The notes under the pieces are model-generated. The model saw only the letters and a program-made list of their open reading frames with translations. It did no database searches and was not told where the DNA came from. A stretch of DNA of 64,000 nt from Azospirillum oryzae (GTDB lineage: Bacteria > Pseudomonadota > Alphaproteobacteria > Azospirillales > Azospirillaceae): contig NZ_VTTM01000002.1 of assembly GCF_008364795.1 (NCBI RefSeq), positions 124,001-188,000 on the forward strand, read 5' to 3'. Both the position numbers and the translations under genes were made by a program. This document shows positions 24,334-33,185 of the stretch, piece by piece (position 1 is the first letter of the stretch; each line of letters opens with the position of its first letter).

Positions 24334-24631
24334 GATGTTCTTCTCCTTATTGGCCGCCGGCAGGGGGGTCCGCAGTCCGCGAAGTCCGGCTGTCCTTGCG
24401 GACACCCTATGCGGGACCACTACGAAACGACCGTGGGCGGGCTTGGTTCCGAGCGCCGGCCGTCAAGCTCAAGACGCTGGTCCGAAGGTCCGGTACTCCC
24501 TGTCCTTTGGGTCAGATCACTCCACGAAAGGTCATGGTGCAGCGCAACATGAACTGCCTAGGCGCTATCCGGTTCGCGATACCTCCAACTCCGGTTAACG
24601 CAATGTAATGAATAAGAAATTCTTTTTGGGC
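24334..24631. other. intergenic region upstream of otsA and the sRNA
   Basis: No convincing gene is seen between the otsA start and the sRNA promoter. Short open frames here have no ribosome binding site and no recognisable content. The region should hold the leftward otsA promoter, but I could not assign boxes. Confidence 0.5.
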
Positions 24632-24660
24632 TTGAAGCCGGGCGCCGCCGCGTTCATATT
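24632..24660 (+). promoter_or_regulatory. sigma-70-type promoter of the small RNA
   Basis: TTGAAG at 24632-24637 and CATATT at 24655-24660 are separated by exactly 17 bases, a good housekeeping promoter. The predicted start is near 24667. No open reading frame of substance follows before the intrinsic terminator ending at 24767. Confidence 0.65.
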
Positions 24661-24666
24661 GTGCAG

Positions 24667-24767
24667 TGCGGCAACGGTCGCGCCTCGGCGTGGACATTGG
24701 CGTAACGCACTTCTTGGGCGTTTCCTCCCTAGACTGAGGCCGCGGGTTCGCCCGCGGCCCTTTTTTT
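24667..24767 (+). ncRNA. mmgR: small RNA of the alpha-r8 / MmgR (suhB) type
   Basis: About 100 bases run from the predicted start to a strong intrinsic terminator. Just before the terminator is TTTCCTCCCT (24721-24730), which to my knowledge is the invariant unpaired motif of the alphaproteobacterial alpha-r8 family (Rfam suhB; MmgR in Sinorhizobium). The preceding GCGTAACGCAC...TTGGGCGTTTCCTCC context also fits. In S. meliloti MmgR restrains polyhydroxybutyrate granule accumulation; the CCUCC motif can pair with Shine-Dalgarno sequences. The 5' end is inferred from the promoter. The family call rests on recall of its motif and would be settled by a covariance-model search. Confidence 0.75.
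24738..24767 (+). terminator. intrinsic terminator of the small RNA
   Basis: A perfect 9-bp GC stem (24738-24746 with 24751-24759) closed by a TTCG tetraloop is followed by C and seven T (24761-24767). It is one of the best intrinsic terminators in the window and has no protein gene in front of it on this strand. Confidence 0.9.
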
Positions 24768-24916
24768 ATGGGAAAAGTGCCCGGATCCGACGCGCCAGCG
24801 CGCCGGCCCGGAAGGGGACGGGGGGCGGTGCCAAGCCGAAGCTTGGCCCTGACGTGATAAGGCGGAACTGTGGCAGGGACGGGGCAATGGTCCTTTGCGG
24901 GCGCCTCATCCGCGGA

Positions 24917-25873
24917 TCAGCGCGGACCCAGCCTGTGCGGCGGAAGCAGGCCCAGCGTGTCGACCAATTCGGTCATGTGGCGGGCGAGAACGTCCAGGTA
25001 GGGTAGGGGTGTCAGTGCCGCCTCGTCCATGTAGAGGTCGCGGGCGATTTCGATCTGAAGCGTGTGGATGCCCTGGCGCGGCCGGCCGTAATGGCGGGTG
25101 GTGTAGCCGCCGGCATAGGGATTGTTGCGGCTGACGGCATAGCCCAGCCCGCACAGATACTCCTCCGCAGCGTCGATCACCGCCGGGGCGCAGGCGTTGC
25201 CGAAACAGTCGCCCAGCACGATGTCGGGATGGCTGCCGCCGCGGCCGCCGCCTCGTCCGTTGCCCCGCCGTCCATCGGTGGTGGCGCTGGCGGAAGGCAT
25301 GGAATGGCAGTCGATCAGCAGCGCGTGGCCGAAGGCGTCGCGGGTTGCGTCCACCAGCTGGCGCAAGGCGTTGTGATAGGGGGTGTAGCAGCGGCTGACC
25401 CGATCCAGCGCCTCGGCGAAGCGCAGCTTGCCTTTGTAGATGTCCTCGCCGTTGGCGACCACGCGGGCGATGGTGCCCAGCCCCGCCGCCACCCGGGGCG
25501 AGCGGGTGTTGACATAGGCCGGCAGCGGATCGGTGAACATCTCCGGATCCAACTCGTAGGCCTCGCGGTTGACGTCCAGATAGGCGCGCGGGAACAGGGC
25601 GCGGATCAGCGGCACGCCCAAGCCGGGGGCGAAGGCGAAAATCTCGTCGACGAAGCAGTCCTCCGACTTGCGCAACGCGCGGGCATCCAGGCGGGATGAG
25701 GCGAGAAACGCGGCGGAATAGGCGTTCCCGCTGTGCGGCGACGCCAGCACGAGCGGCAGCCTCTGGCTCTGCGGGGCCAGGATTTCGAAGGCCGGGGCGT
25801 TTGGCGGCGAAGCGACGGCGGCCGGATCGGGACCGGCGCCGGCGTCGCGCTGCGCGTCGAAGGAGGCATCCAT
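24917..25873 (-). CDS. N-formylglutamate amidohydrolase family protein
   Basis: The 318-aa product has the family features LVLASPHSGNAYSAAFLASS, LDVNREAYELDPEMF, ALLIDCHSMPS and GIHTLQIEIARDLYMDE, with the His and Glu residues expected to bind zinc. The family hydrolyses N-formyl-L-glutamate to formate and glutamate at the end of histidine breakdown (HutG type), but no other hut gene is nearby, so the pathway is uncertain. An unusual Gly/Arg-rich insert (GRRGNGRGGGRGG) follows the DCHSMPS motif. The ATG at 25873 gives the full domain. Confidence 0.88.
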   Translation of the reverse strand: MDASFDAQRDAGAGPDPAAVASPPNAPAFEILAPQSQRLPLVLASPHSGNAYSAAFLASSRLDARALRKSEDCFVDEIFAFAPGLGVPLIRALFPRAYLDVNREAYELDPEMFTDPLPAYVNTRSPRVAAGLGTIARVVANGEDIYKGKLRFAEALDRVSRCYTPYHNALRQLVDATRDAFGHALLIDCHSMPSASATTDGRRGNGRGGGRGGSHPDIVLGDCFGNACAPAVIDAAEEYLCGLGYAVSRNNPYAGGYTTRHYGRPRQGIHTLQIEIARDLYMDEAALTPLPYLDVLARHMTELVDTLGLLPPHRLGPR

Positions 25874-25984
25874 GGTCGAATGATGTAATGGACGCCAGCC
25901 GCCGTGTCACGGGACCTCTGTCACGGGATTGGCCACCGCTCTATCACCGGCGGATAAAAAAAGCGGGTGGGGCGATGAAAGGGC

Positions 25985-26013
25985 TTGCGTGTCGGCAAGG
26001 AGGTCGGTATACA
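25985..26013 (+). promoter_or_regulatory. promoter of the tRNA-Val gene
   Basis: TTGCGT at 25985-25990 and TATACA at 26008-26013 are separated by 17 bases, predicting a start near 26020, about 48 bases before the mature tRNA. It is among the closest sigma-70 consensus matches I saw in the window. Confidence 0.7.
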
Positions 26014-26067
26014 CCCGCCCACGCCGGACGGAACGACGCCAGACGCTCCGCCACCGGCCGCTAAAGT

Positions 26068-26142
26068 GGGCGGTTAGCTCAGCGGGAGAGCACTACGTTG
26101 ACATCGTAGGGGTCACTGGTTCAATCCCAGTACCGCCCACCA
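26068..26142 (+). tRNA. tRNA-Val (GAC)
   Basis: The 75-base gene folds as a full cloverleaf. The acceptor GGGCGGT pairs with ACCGCCC, the D arm is TAGCTCAGCGGGAGAGCA, the anticodon stem CTACG/CGTAG encloses TTGACAT with anticodon GAC, and the T arm contains GGTTCAATCCC. CCA is encoded at 26140-26142. It reads valine GUC/GUU codons. A 14-bp terminator hairpin follows within five bases. Confidence 0.97.
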
Positions 26143-26146
26143 TTCT

Positions 26147-26188
26147 GAAGGCCGCGAACCGGAACGGGTTCGCGGCCTTCTCCATTTT
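26147..26188 (+). terminator. terminator after tRNA-Val
   Basis: A perfect 14-bp stem (26147-26160 with 26167-26180) is followed by TCCATTTT. It directly follows the CCA end of tRNA-Val. Confidence 0.85.
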
Positions 26189-26325
26189 GGCGCTTCCGCA
26201 CCCCCACGGACGCCGCATATCTGCACTCCGCCCGCTCGGTTTGCTTCCCCCGCCAAGCCCCCTCGCCAGATCCTTCCCTGCGCCGTACCATCCGGTTCGC
26301 AAACAAAGCATTGGGAGGATCCTTC

Positions 26326-27177
26326 ATGCCTGTCCGTACCCTGCGCCGTCGCGGCCGGAGCCTTGCCGCCGCCGTCGGCGCGGTTCTGGTCTGTGTCGTC
26401 GCCGCCCTGTCGCCCACCGGAGCCGCGGCGCAGACGGCTCCCGCCGCACAGGTCGCCGGCACGGCCACCGAGGCGTCCCGCCTGGATTCCGTGCTGTCGG
26501 CGGGCACGCTGCGTGTCGGAACGACCGGCGATTACAAGCCCTTCACCTACCTGAATCCGCAGACCCAGAAGTTCGAGGGCATGGACATCGACCTCGCCGA
26601 AGCCATGGGCAAGGCGCTGGGCGTCAAGGTTGAGTTCGTGAAGACGACGTGGGGCAACCTGCTGCCCGACCTGCTGGCCGACAAGTACGACATCGCCGTC
26701 GGTGGTGTTTCCGTGACGCTGGAGCGGCAGAAGAAGGCACTGTTCTCCGATGCGCTGATGCGCGACGGCAAGACGCCGATCACCCGCTGCGAGAACAAGG
26801 ACCGCTTCCAGACCGTCGCCGACATCGACAAGCCCGGCGTCCGCCTGATCGTCAACCCCGGCGGCACCAACGAGAAATTCGCCCGCGCCAACATCCACAC
26901 TGCCCAGATCGAGGTGCATCCGGACAACGTCACCATCTTCGACCAGATCGTCGCCGGCAAGGCCGACCTGATGATCACCGATGCGGTGGAGACCCGGCTT
27001 CAGCAGAAGCTGCATCCGGAACTGTGCGCCGTCCATCCGGACAAGCCCTTCGACTTCTCGGAAAAGGCCTTCCTGCTGCCGCGCGACATCGTGCTGAAGC
27101 TGTGGATCGACCAGTGGCTGCGCCGCGCCGTCGCCACCGGCGAGTATCAGGCGGTGTTCGATCGCTGGCTGAAGTAG
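26326..27177 (+). CDS. PheC-like periplasmic cyclohexadienyl dehydratase / solute-binding fold protein
   Basis: The 283-aa product starts at the ATG at 26326 with GGGAGGA about six bases upstream, and carries a signal peptide ending near residue 36 (AAAQT). The mature part has the type 2 periplasmic-binding fold (LRVGTTGDYKPFTYLNPQ). It closely resembles PheC-type cyclohexadienyl dehydratases as I recall them: RDGKTPITRC, VNPGGTNEKFARANI, VHPDNVTIFDQIV, GKADLMITDAVE, LHPELCAVHP and FDFSEKAFLLPRD. PheC converts prephenate or arogenate to phenylpyruvate or phenylalanine in the periplasm. An amino-acid transporter binding protein is the alternative, but no permease genes are adjacent. Confidence 0.82.
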   Translation: MPVRTLRRRGRSLAAAVGAVLVCVVAALSPTGAAAQTAPAAQVAGTATEASRLDSVLSAGTLRVGTTGDYKPFTYLNPQTQKFEGMDIDLAEAMGKALGVKVEFVKTTWGNLLPDLLADKYDIAVGGVSVTLERQKKALFSDALMRDGKTPITRCENKDRFQTVADIDKPGVRLIVNPGGTNEKFARANIHTAQIEVHPDNVTIFDQIVAGKADLMITDAVETRLQQKLHPELCAVHPDKPFDFSEKAFLLPRDIVLKLWIDQWLRRAVATGEYQAVFDRWLK

Positions 27178-27311
27178 CCGGCCGGAACCATGCGGATGCC
27201 GCCGCTCCGTTTGCCTGCGCGGCGGCATCGCATGTGTCCGTCAATATGTCCGGACCGAACCGGCAAGTATGGGCAAAGCCGGCGGTTCGACCGGGAGCAC
27301 GGTGCAAAAGC

Positions 27312-27347
27312 ATCAAGGGCCCGGCGATTGCTCGCCGAGCCCTTGAT
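27312..27347. terminator. hairpin between the pheC-like gene and tRNA-Ala
   Basis: The 9-base arm ATCAAGGGC (27312-27320) pairs exactly with 27339-27347, with a second 6-bp stem inside. Read leftward it follows tRNA-Ala and is trailed by GCTTTTG, so it probably terminates that gene; it may also serve the pheC-like gene from the other side. Confidence 0.75.
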
Positions 27348-27352
27348 CAATT

Positions 27353-27428
<76 letters not shown>

Positions 27429-27593
27429 TTTTAACTCTGGGGGCCGGTCGTTTCCGTCCGGCCTTGGTGGAGCGGGATAATAGTCAGGCGGTGGAGTGAT
27501 GCAAGCGGAAAATTCGCCCCGCCGCGCTTTTTTTCACCACCCCGCCGGACTTCCCGCACTCACCGGAAAAGCAGTATCCGGGAAGGGCGCCGG

Positions 27594-27983
27594 TCAGCGC
27601 TCCTCCTCGTCCTCGCCTTCGACATCGACGACTTCATCCATGTCGTCCTCGCCCAGTTCGGACGTGTCCTCGATAAGGACGTCGTCCTCATCCTCGGTGG
27701 CGTCGTCGGCTTCCTCGATGTCGTCGACGGACATGTCGTCCTCGACGTCCTCCAGCTCCGCGGTCTCGGTCTCAGCCTCGACCTCTTCCTCGTCCTCCGC
27801 CACGGCCACCACCTTCTTGGTGTCGTCGACCGGGGCCGGACGGGCCTTGCGGGACTTCAGCAGAGCCTCGGGATCGAACTGCGCGCCACAGCTCGGGCAG
27901 ACCGGCGGGTCCTTGCGCATGTCATAGTAACGAGCGCCACAGCTCGGGCAGATGCGCTTGACGCCCCATTCGGGTTTGGCCAC
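27594..27983 (-). CDS. TIGR02300 family (FYDLN acid) protein
   Basis: The 129-aa protein starts at a GTG (27983) with GGAGGA upstream. Residues 1-45 form a zinc-ribbon-like unit with CPSCG twice (RICPSCGARYYDMRKDPPVC is the core), followed by a long run of Glu and Asp to the end. This is the TIGR02300 family, alphaproteobacterial proteins of unknown function. It is divergent from aroA, a common alphaproteobacterial arrangement. The acidic tail may mimic nucleic acid or bind basic proteins (inference). Confidence 0.9.
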   Translation of the reverse strand: MAKPEWGVKRICPSCGARYYDMRKDPPVCPSCGAQFDPEALLKSRKARPAPVDDTKKVVAVAEDEEEVEAETETAELEDVEDDMSVDDIEEADDATEDEDDVLIEDTSELGEDDMDEVVDVEGEDEEER

Positions 27984-28380
27984 GCCACGTCCTCCGTCAC
28001 AAAAATCAGGGGGTTCTCAAGAGGCGCCCTTTGCCATGCCCGGCGGCGCTTGTCAAAAAAAAGATGAAGCGGCCGGGTTCCCGCCGCATCGCAGCAACAG
28101 CGGGAAAGAGGTATCCCGCCCGGGCAGGGATTGCCTTTACAGGCTGTTAACCATAACTCGCTAGAACGGACCTGCACAGTGTGCAACTCCTCCATTTGGT
28201 TTCCTCCTTGAACTCGGGGCCGCCTTCGGGTGGCCTCTTTTCATTGGTGCCCGGCCGTATTTGCCAGGTCTGCCCGAGGGAGGTGTGGGCGATTGCCCCG
28301 GCCCTCTCGCATCGGGGCGGGGGCTGTGATAGGAACGGCGGCCATATCCGCTTCCCGTTCCGATCCGAAGGACCCGTCCC
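27984..28380. other. intergenic region between the TIGR02300 gene and aroA
   Basis: This 397-bp stretch has no credible gene. It holds promoters for the two divergent genes and, on the plus strand, an unexplained intrinsic terminator at 28216-28241 preceded by two CTCC-rich stretches, listed separately as a possible small RNA or leader. Confidence 0.6.
28216..28241 (+). terminator. intrinsic terminator upstream of aroA
   Basis: A 9-bp stem with two G-T pairs (28216-28224 with 28229-28237) around a TTCG loop is followed by four T. It lies about 140 bases before aroA with no gene in front of it on this strand, so it ends either a short RNA or an attenuated aroA leader. Confidence 0.65.
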
Positions 28381-29739
28381 ATGACGCACGCAAGGCCGCT
28401 GCGCTCCACCACCACCGGCGCGATCCGGGGCAGCATCCGTGTGCCCGGCGACAAATCGATCTCGCACCGGTCGCTGATGCTGGGCGCCGTCGCGGTGGGC
28501 GAGACGGTGATCCACGGCCTGCTGGAGGGGGAGGATGTCCTGCACACCGCGGCCGCCATGCGCCTGCTGGGCGCCGAGGCGGAGCGGGAAGACAATGCCC
28601 AGGGGGACGGCGTCTGGCGCGTGCGCGGCGTCGGGCTGGGAGCATTGCAGGAGCCGGCGCAGGTTCTGGACATGGGCAACAGCGGCACCGCCGCCCGCCT
28701 GCTGATGGGGCTGGTTGCCGGCCATCCGATCACCTGCGTCTTCACCGGCGACGCCTCGCTGAACAAGCGGCCGATGGCCCGCGTCACCAAGCCGCTGGAG
28801 GAGATGGGCGCCCGCTTCGTCGGCCGCTCCGGCGGGCGGCTGCCGCTGACCGTGGTCGGCAGCGGCGAGCTGGTCCCGATCACCTACCGCCTGCCGGTGG
28901 CCTCCGCCCAGGTCAAGTCGGCGATCCTGCTGGCCGGCCTCAACACCGCCGGGGCCACCACGGTGATCGAGGCGGAGCCGACGCGCGACCACACCGAACT
29001 GATGCTGCGCCATTTCGGCGCAACCGTGACGACCGAGCGGCTGGAGGACGGTGCGCTGGCCGTCACCGTCATCGGTCAGCCGGAGCTGACCGGCCGAACC
29101 ATCCATGTGCCGGCCGATCCCAGCAGCGCCGCCTTCCCGGCGGTCGCCGCCCTGCTGCGGCCGGGCTCGGAGCTGCTGCTGAATGATGTCGGCATGAATC
29201 CGCGCCGCACCGGCCTCTACGACACGCTGGTGGAGATGGGCGCCGATATCGCCTTCGAGAACCGCCGCGACCAGGCGGGCGAGCCGGTGGCCGACCTGCG
29301 GGTGAAGCACAGTGCCCTGAAGGGCGTGGTGGTGCCGGCCGACCGCGCCCCCAGCATGATCGACGAATACCCGGTCCTGGCCGCCGCCGCCGCCTGTGCG
29401 GAAGGCACCACGGTGATGCTGGGCCTGAAGGAACTGCGGGTGAAGGAGAGCGACCGTCTCGCCATGGTGGCGGAAGGCCTGACCCGCTGCGGCGTGTCGG
29501 TCGAGGTCGGCGCCGACGACAGCCTGACGGTGCACGGCACCGGGGGAACCGGCAAGGGGCCGAAGGGCGGCGCCACCGTCGCCACCGCCATGGACCACCG
29601 CATCGCCATGAGCTTCCTGGTGTTGGGCATGGCGTCGGAAGAGCCGATTTCGGTCGACGACGGCGCCTTCATCGACACCAGCTTCCCCGACTTCGTCGGG
29701 TTGATGAACCGGCTCGGTGCGAAGATCGGTGAGGCGTGA
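28381..29739 (+). CDS. aroA: 3-phosphoshikimate 1-carboxyvinyltransferase (EPSP synthase)
   Basis: The 452-aa product shows EPSP synthase motifs in both domains: [86 protein letters not shown] and [16 protein letters not shown]. It transfers enolpyruvate from PEP to shikimate 3-phosphate in aromatic amino-acid synthesis. The sequence is of the class II (Agrobacterium CP4-like) kind that tends to be glyphosate-tolerant, which is inference from overall resemblance. cmk starts four bases after its stop. Confidence 0.97.
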   Translation: MTHARPLRSTTTGAIRGSIRVPGDKSISHRSLMLGAVAVGETVIHGLLEGEDVLHTAAAMRLLGAEAEREDNAQGDGVWRVRGVGLGALQEPAQVLDMGNSGTAARLLMGLVAGHPITCVFTGDASLNKRPMARVTKPLEEMGARFVGRSGGRLPLTVVGSGELVPITYRLPVASAQVKSAILLAGLNTAGATTVIEAEPTRDHTELMLRHFGATVTTERLEDGALAVTVIGQPELTGRTIHVPADPSSAAFPAVAALLRPGSELLLNDVGMNPRRTGLYDTLVEMGADIAFENRRDQAGEPVADLRVKHSALKGVVVPADRAPSMIDEYPVLAAAAACAEGTTVMLGLKELRVKESDRLAMVAEGLTRCGVSVEVGADDSLTVHGTGGTGKGPKGGATVATAMDHRIAMSFLVLGMASEEPISVDDGAFIDTSFPDFVGLMNRLGAKIGEA

Positions 29740-29743
29740 GGCG

Positions 29744-30442
29744 ATGACGCAGCCGCTTTCCAATCAGGAGACCCCGGCCAGGGCGGTCGTCGTCGCCATC
29801 GACGGTCCGGCCGCCAGCGGCAAGGGTACCCTGTCGCAGCGCATCGCCGACGCCTTCGGCTTCGCCCATCTCGACACCGGTGTGCTGTACCGCGCGGTCG
29901 GCGTGTCGGTCCTGCGGGCCGGCGGCGATCCGGCCGACAATGCCGCGGCGGCGCGCGCGGCTTATGAGTTGCACCCCGAGCACCCGATCCTGCAGGAGGT
30001 GGCGCTGCGCACCGACGAGGCGGCGCAGGCGGCCAGCAAGGTGGCGGCGGTGCCGGAGGTGCGGGCCGCGCTGCTCGACTTCCAGCGGCGCTTCGCCACC
30101 CACCCGCCGGGCGGCGCGCCGGGGGCGGTTCTGGACGGGCGCGACATCGGAACGGTGGTCTGCCCCGATGCCCAGGCCAAACTGTTCATTACCGCTTCGG
30201 TGGAGGTCCGGGCCGAACGGCGACTCAAGGAGTTGCAGAGACGGGGGATTCCGGCTATATCCTCCGATGTCCTGGAGGACATGAAGGCTCGTGATGCGCG
30301 CGACAGCCAGAGAGCGGTGGCCCCGCTCCGTCCGGCTGCCGACGCTTTTGTGCTTGATACGTCCGCTCTCGATGCCGATCAGGTGTTCTCGATGGCGGTC
30401 GCCCACATCGGTTCGAAAACCGGTCTGAAGCCCAAGGCGTAA
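29744..30442 (+). CDS. cmk: (d)CMP kinase
   Basis: The 232-aa product has the P-loop [18 protein letters not shown], then [14 protein letters not shown], and [19 protein letters not shown] with [13 protein letters not shown]. It phosphorylates CMP and dCMP. The ATG at 29744 is four bases after the aroA stop and preceded by GTGAGGCG, so the genes are coupled. rpsA follows, the common aroA-cmk-rpsA order. Confidence 0.95.
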   Translation: MTQPLSNQETPARAVVVAIDGPAASGKGTLSQRIADAFGFAHLDTGVLYRAVGVSVLRAGGDPADNAAAARAAYELHPEHPILQEVALRTDEAAQAASKVAAVPEVRAALLDFQRRFATHPPGGAPGAVLDGRDIGTVVCPDAQAKLFITASVEVRAERRLKELQRRGIPAISSDVLEDMKARDARDSQRAVAPLRPAADAFVLDTSALDADQVFSMAVAHIGSKTGLKPKA

Positions 30443-30632
30443 CGCCTCTGCTTCCGGCCTCCGTTGACGGGCCGCCGGTGGCGGCGCGAACGGGTCCGAC
30501 TCCCTCCACGGAAAACCATCAACCAAGTCGCCGGGCGTGGTGCCCGGCGCGGCGGTTCGGTCGAGGTTCCACCCGTTTTGCCGCGGGAGGGACCGGAACG
30601 GGGCCGCTTTCGCGCCACCTTTAGGAGTTTCA

Positions 30633-32339
30633 ATGGCACAGTCACTGGCCCGCACGGTCGAAAAGGAAAGCTTTGCGTCTCTGCTCGAAGAGTCGCTGGG
30701 CGCGGCCGAGTCGCTCGAAGGTACGGTCGTCAAGGGACGCGTCGTCGCCGTCGAGAACGACATGGTCACCATCGACGTCGGTCTGAAGTCGGAAGGCCGC
30801 GTCGCGCTGAAGGAATTCGCCGTTGCCGGCCAGCCGCCCGAGCTGAAGGCGGGCGACACCGTCGAGGTCTACCTCGAGCGGATGGAAGACAAGAACGGCG
30901 AAGCGATGCTGAGCCGTGAGAAGGCGAAGCGCGAAGAGGCCTGGGCCCTGCTGGAGAAGTCGTTCAACGACCAGACCCGCGTCACCGGCGTCATCTTCGG
31001 CCGCGTCAAGGGCGGCTTCACGGTCGACCTGTCGGGCGCCGTGGCCTTCCTGCCGGGCAGCCAGGTCGACATCCGTCCGGTCCGCGACATCTCCCCGCTG
31101 CTGGGCACCCCGCAGCCGTTCCAGATCCTGAAGATGGACCGCTCGCGCGGCAACATCGTCGTGTCGCGCCGCGCCGTGCTCGAAGAGAGCCGCGCCGAGG
31201 CCCGTTCGGAGCTGGTGGCCAACCTCAAGGAAGGCCAGATCCTCCAGGGCGTCGTCAAGAACATCACCGACTACGGTGCGTTCGTCGACCTGGGCGGCGT
31301 CGATGGCCTGCTGCACGTCACCGACATCGCGTGGCGCCGCATCAACCATCCGTCGGAAGCCCTGCAGATCGGCCAGACCGTCACGGTCCAGGTCATCCGC
31401 TTCAACCCGGAAACCCAGCGCATCAGCCTGGGCATGAAGCAGCTCGAAGCCGACCCGTGGGAAGGCGTCGAGGCCAAGTATCCGGTCGGCGCGAAGTTCA
31501 AGGGCCGCGTCACCAACATCACCGACTACGGCGCCTTCGTGGAGCTGGAGCCGGGGATCGAGGGCTTGGTCCACGTGTCGGAAATGTCCTGGACCAAGAA
31601 GAACGTCCATCCGGGCAAGATCGTGTCGACTTCGCAGGAAGTCGAGGTCATGGTCCTGGACGTCGATCCGCAGAAGCGCCGCATCAGCCTCGGCCTGAAG
31701 CAGTGCCTGGACAACCCGTGGGAGACCTTCACCGACAAGTTCGGTCCTGGCACCGAGCTGGAAGGCGAAGTCAAGAACATCACCGAGTTCGGTCTGTTCG
31801 TCGGCCTGCCGGGCGATATCGACGGCATGGTCCACATGTCCGATCTCGACTGGAACAAGTCGGGTGAAGAGGCGATCGCCGAGTACAAGAAGGGCGACCG
31901 CGTCAAGGTCAAGGTTCTCGACGTCGACGTCGAGAAGGAGCGCATCAGCCTCGGCATCAAGCAGCTGGCCAGCGATCCGTTCGAGTCGGCCACCGCCGGC
32001 CTGAAGAAGAACGAGGTCGTGACCTGCACCGTGACGCAGGTGACGGACGGCGGCATCGAAGTGACCGTCGGCGAGGGCTACACCGGCTTCATCCGCAAGT
32101 CGGACCTGTCCCGCGACCGTTCCGAACAGCGCCCGGACCGTTTCGCCGTCGGCGAGAAGGTCGACGCCAAGGTCACCCAGATCGACCGCGCTTCCCGCCG
32201 CATCTCGCTGTCCATCAAGGCCCGCGAGATGGAGGAAGAGAAGCAGGCGATGGCCGAGTTCGGTTCGTCCGACTCGGGCGCCTCGCTGGGCGACATCCTG
32301 GGCGCCGCTCTGAAGCGCAAGCAGCAGAACGACGAGTGA
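30633..32339 (+). CDS. rpsA: 30S ribosomal protein S1
   Basis: The 568-aa protein contains six S1 (OB-fold) repeats in tandem. Repeats three to six are the most alike and carry phrases such as NITDYGAFVDLGGVDGLLHV, NITDYGAFVELEPGIEGLVH and NITEFGLFVGLPGDIDGMVH. The start at 30633 follows TTTAGGAG at ideal spacing; an upstream in-frame start has no such support. S1 binds mRNA leaders on the small subunit. A 190-base leader separates it from cmk and may hold its own promoter or the S1 autoregulatory site (inference). A clear terminator follows the stop. Confidence 0.97.
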   Translation: MAQSLARTVEKESFASLLEESLGAAESLEGTVVKGRVVAVENDMVTIDVGLKSEGRVALKEFAVAGQPPELKAGDTVEVYLERMEDKNGEAMLSREKAKREEAWALLEKSFNDQTRVTGVIFGRVKGGFTVDLSGAVAFLPGSQVDIRPVRDISPLLGTPQPFQILKMDRSRGNIVVSRRAVLEESRAEARSELVANLKEGQILQGVVKNITDYGAFVDLGGVDGLLHVTDIAWRRINHPSEALQIGQTVTVQVIRFNPETQRISLGMKQLEADPWEGVEAKYPVGAKFKGRVTNITDYGAFVELEPGIEGLVHVSEMSWTKKNVHPGKIVSTSQEVEVMVLDVDPQKRRISLGLKQCLDNPWETFTDKFGPGTELEGEVKNITEFGLFVGLPGDIDGMVHMSDLDWNKSGEEAIAEYKKGDRVKVKVLDVDVEKERISLGIKQLASDPFESATAGLKKNEVVTCTVTQVTDGGIEVTVGEGYTGFIRKSDLSRDRSEQRPDRFAVGEKVDAKVTQIDRASRRISLSIKAREMEEEKQAMAEFGSSDSGASLGDILGAALKRKQQNDE

Positions 32340-32410
32340 CCGTCTGAGGCCATCCTCCCCTGCGGTGACGTGGGGGAGAGGGCCTAGCGATCTCCCGGAA
32401 GGGTAAGAGA

Positions 32411-32443
32411 AAGGCCGCGTCCCGCTTGGGGCGCGGCCTTTTT
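32411..32443 (+). terminator. terminator after rpsA
   Basis: The 9-base arm AAGGCCGCG (32411-32419) pairs exactly with 32432-32440, followed by a short T run. It lies about 70 bases after the rpsA stop. Confidence 0.88.
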
Positions 32444-32493
32444 CGTTGTGGGCTGATGATGAACGGCAGGGTGCCGCGGTGTCGGGCAAGATC

Positions 32494-32683
32494 GACACGG
32501 ATTTCACGGATTTGAGCACGGATTTCACGGATGTGGCGTTGCCAAGCCGTCGCCGGCCAGGCAGCGGTATCGTCCATGAACCAGGATCGGACTCGCATCA
32601 CGGTCGCTGGTCGGCGAGGGACACGTTTCCCAAGCCAAAGAAAAATCCGTGTAATCCGTGTCTAAATCCATGACATCCGTGTA
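32494..32683. repeat. 190-bp element bounded by 41-bp imperfect inverted repeats made of CACGGATT units
   Basis: The left arm (32494-32534) contains CACGGATTTCACGGATTT followed by a second, nearly identical unit (CACGGATTTCACGGATG). The right arm (32642-32683) is close to its reverse complement, with AATCCGTGTAATCCGTG. The roughly 107 bases between have no recognisable gene. The layout suggests a small non-autonomous mobile element or a large hairpin in the rpsA downstream region. Confidence 0.7.
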
Positions 32684-32732
32684 AAACTTGTATCCAGAAG
32701 TGCGATCTCCCGAACCGCCAAGCACCCGTCGC

Positions 32733-33185
32733 TTACCGCTGCGGCTCCGGGCTGCGGGTCAGGGACGTGATGCTGTCGTTGTAGCGGAATTCCGGCATGT
32801 CGCGGACGCTGGCGGCGGTCACCTCGCGCAGCCGGATCGCTTCGTTGCCGGTACGCAGGTCGGCCAGGGTCAGGTCGGCCGCGATGTCCTTGCCGCCGAA
32901 GCCCAGAATGCCGCCGGAGTGGATGACGATGTATTGGGCCTCGCCCTTGTCGTCGAGGATCACGTCGGTCACCGTACCGATCTTCGACCCGTCGGCGCCG
33001 ACGACGTTGCGGTTCATCAACTGGTCGACGCTGGGACCGGTCTTGCGCTCCACCGTCGCGCCGACGGCCGGAGTCGAACCGTTGATGATGACTGTCTGGG
33101 CCGTGGCCCCAGGCGGAGTCGCCAGGCCGACCAGCAGTGTCAGCGCGGGCAACGTGAACCACATCTTGTGGGTGATCTTCAACAT
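32733..33185 (-). CDS. secreted PRC-barrel domain protein
   Basis: The 150-aa product starts at 33185 with a strong GGGAGGAGAGG upstream and has a signal peptide (KMWFTLPALTLLVGLATPPG, cleavage near ATAQ). The mature part is a PRC barrel: LMNRNVVGADGSKIGTVTDV, ILDDKGEAQYIVIHSGGILG, and GKDIAADLTLADLRTGNEAI. PRC barrels occur in photosynthetic reaction-centre H subunits, RimM and many stress-related envelope proteins; a specific role here is unknown. It faces leftward toward rpsA and is divergent from nrdJ. Confidence 0.85.
   Translation of the reverse strand: MLKITHKMWFTLPALTLLVGLATPPGATAQTVIINGSTPAVGATVERKTGPSVDQLMNRNVVGADGSKIGTVTDVILDDKGEAQYIVIHSGGILGFGGKDIAADLTLADLRTGNEAIRLREVTAASVRDMPEFRYNDSITSLTRSPEPQR

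Noticed and set aside
24608..25006. 132-residue open frame over the sRNA
   Set aside because: It runs straight through the intrinsic terminator at 24738-24767 and has no recognisable content.
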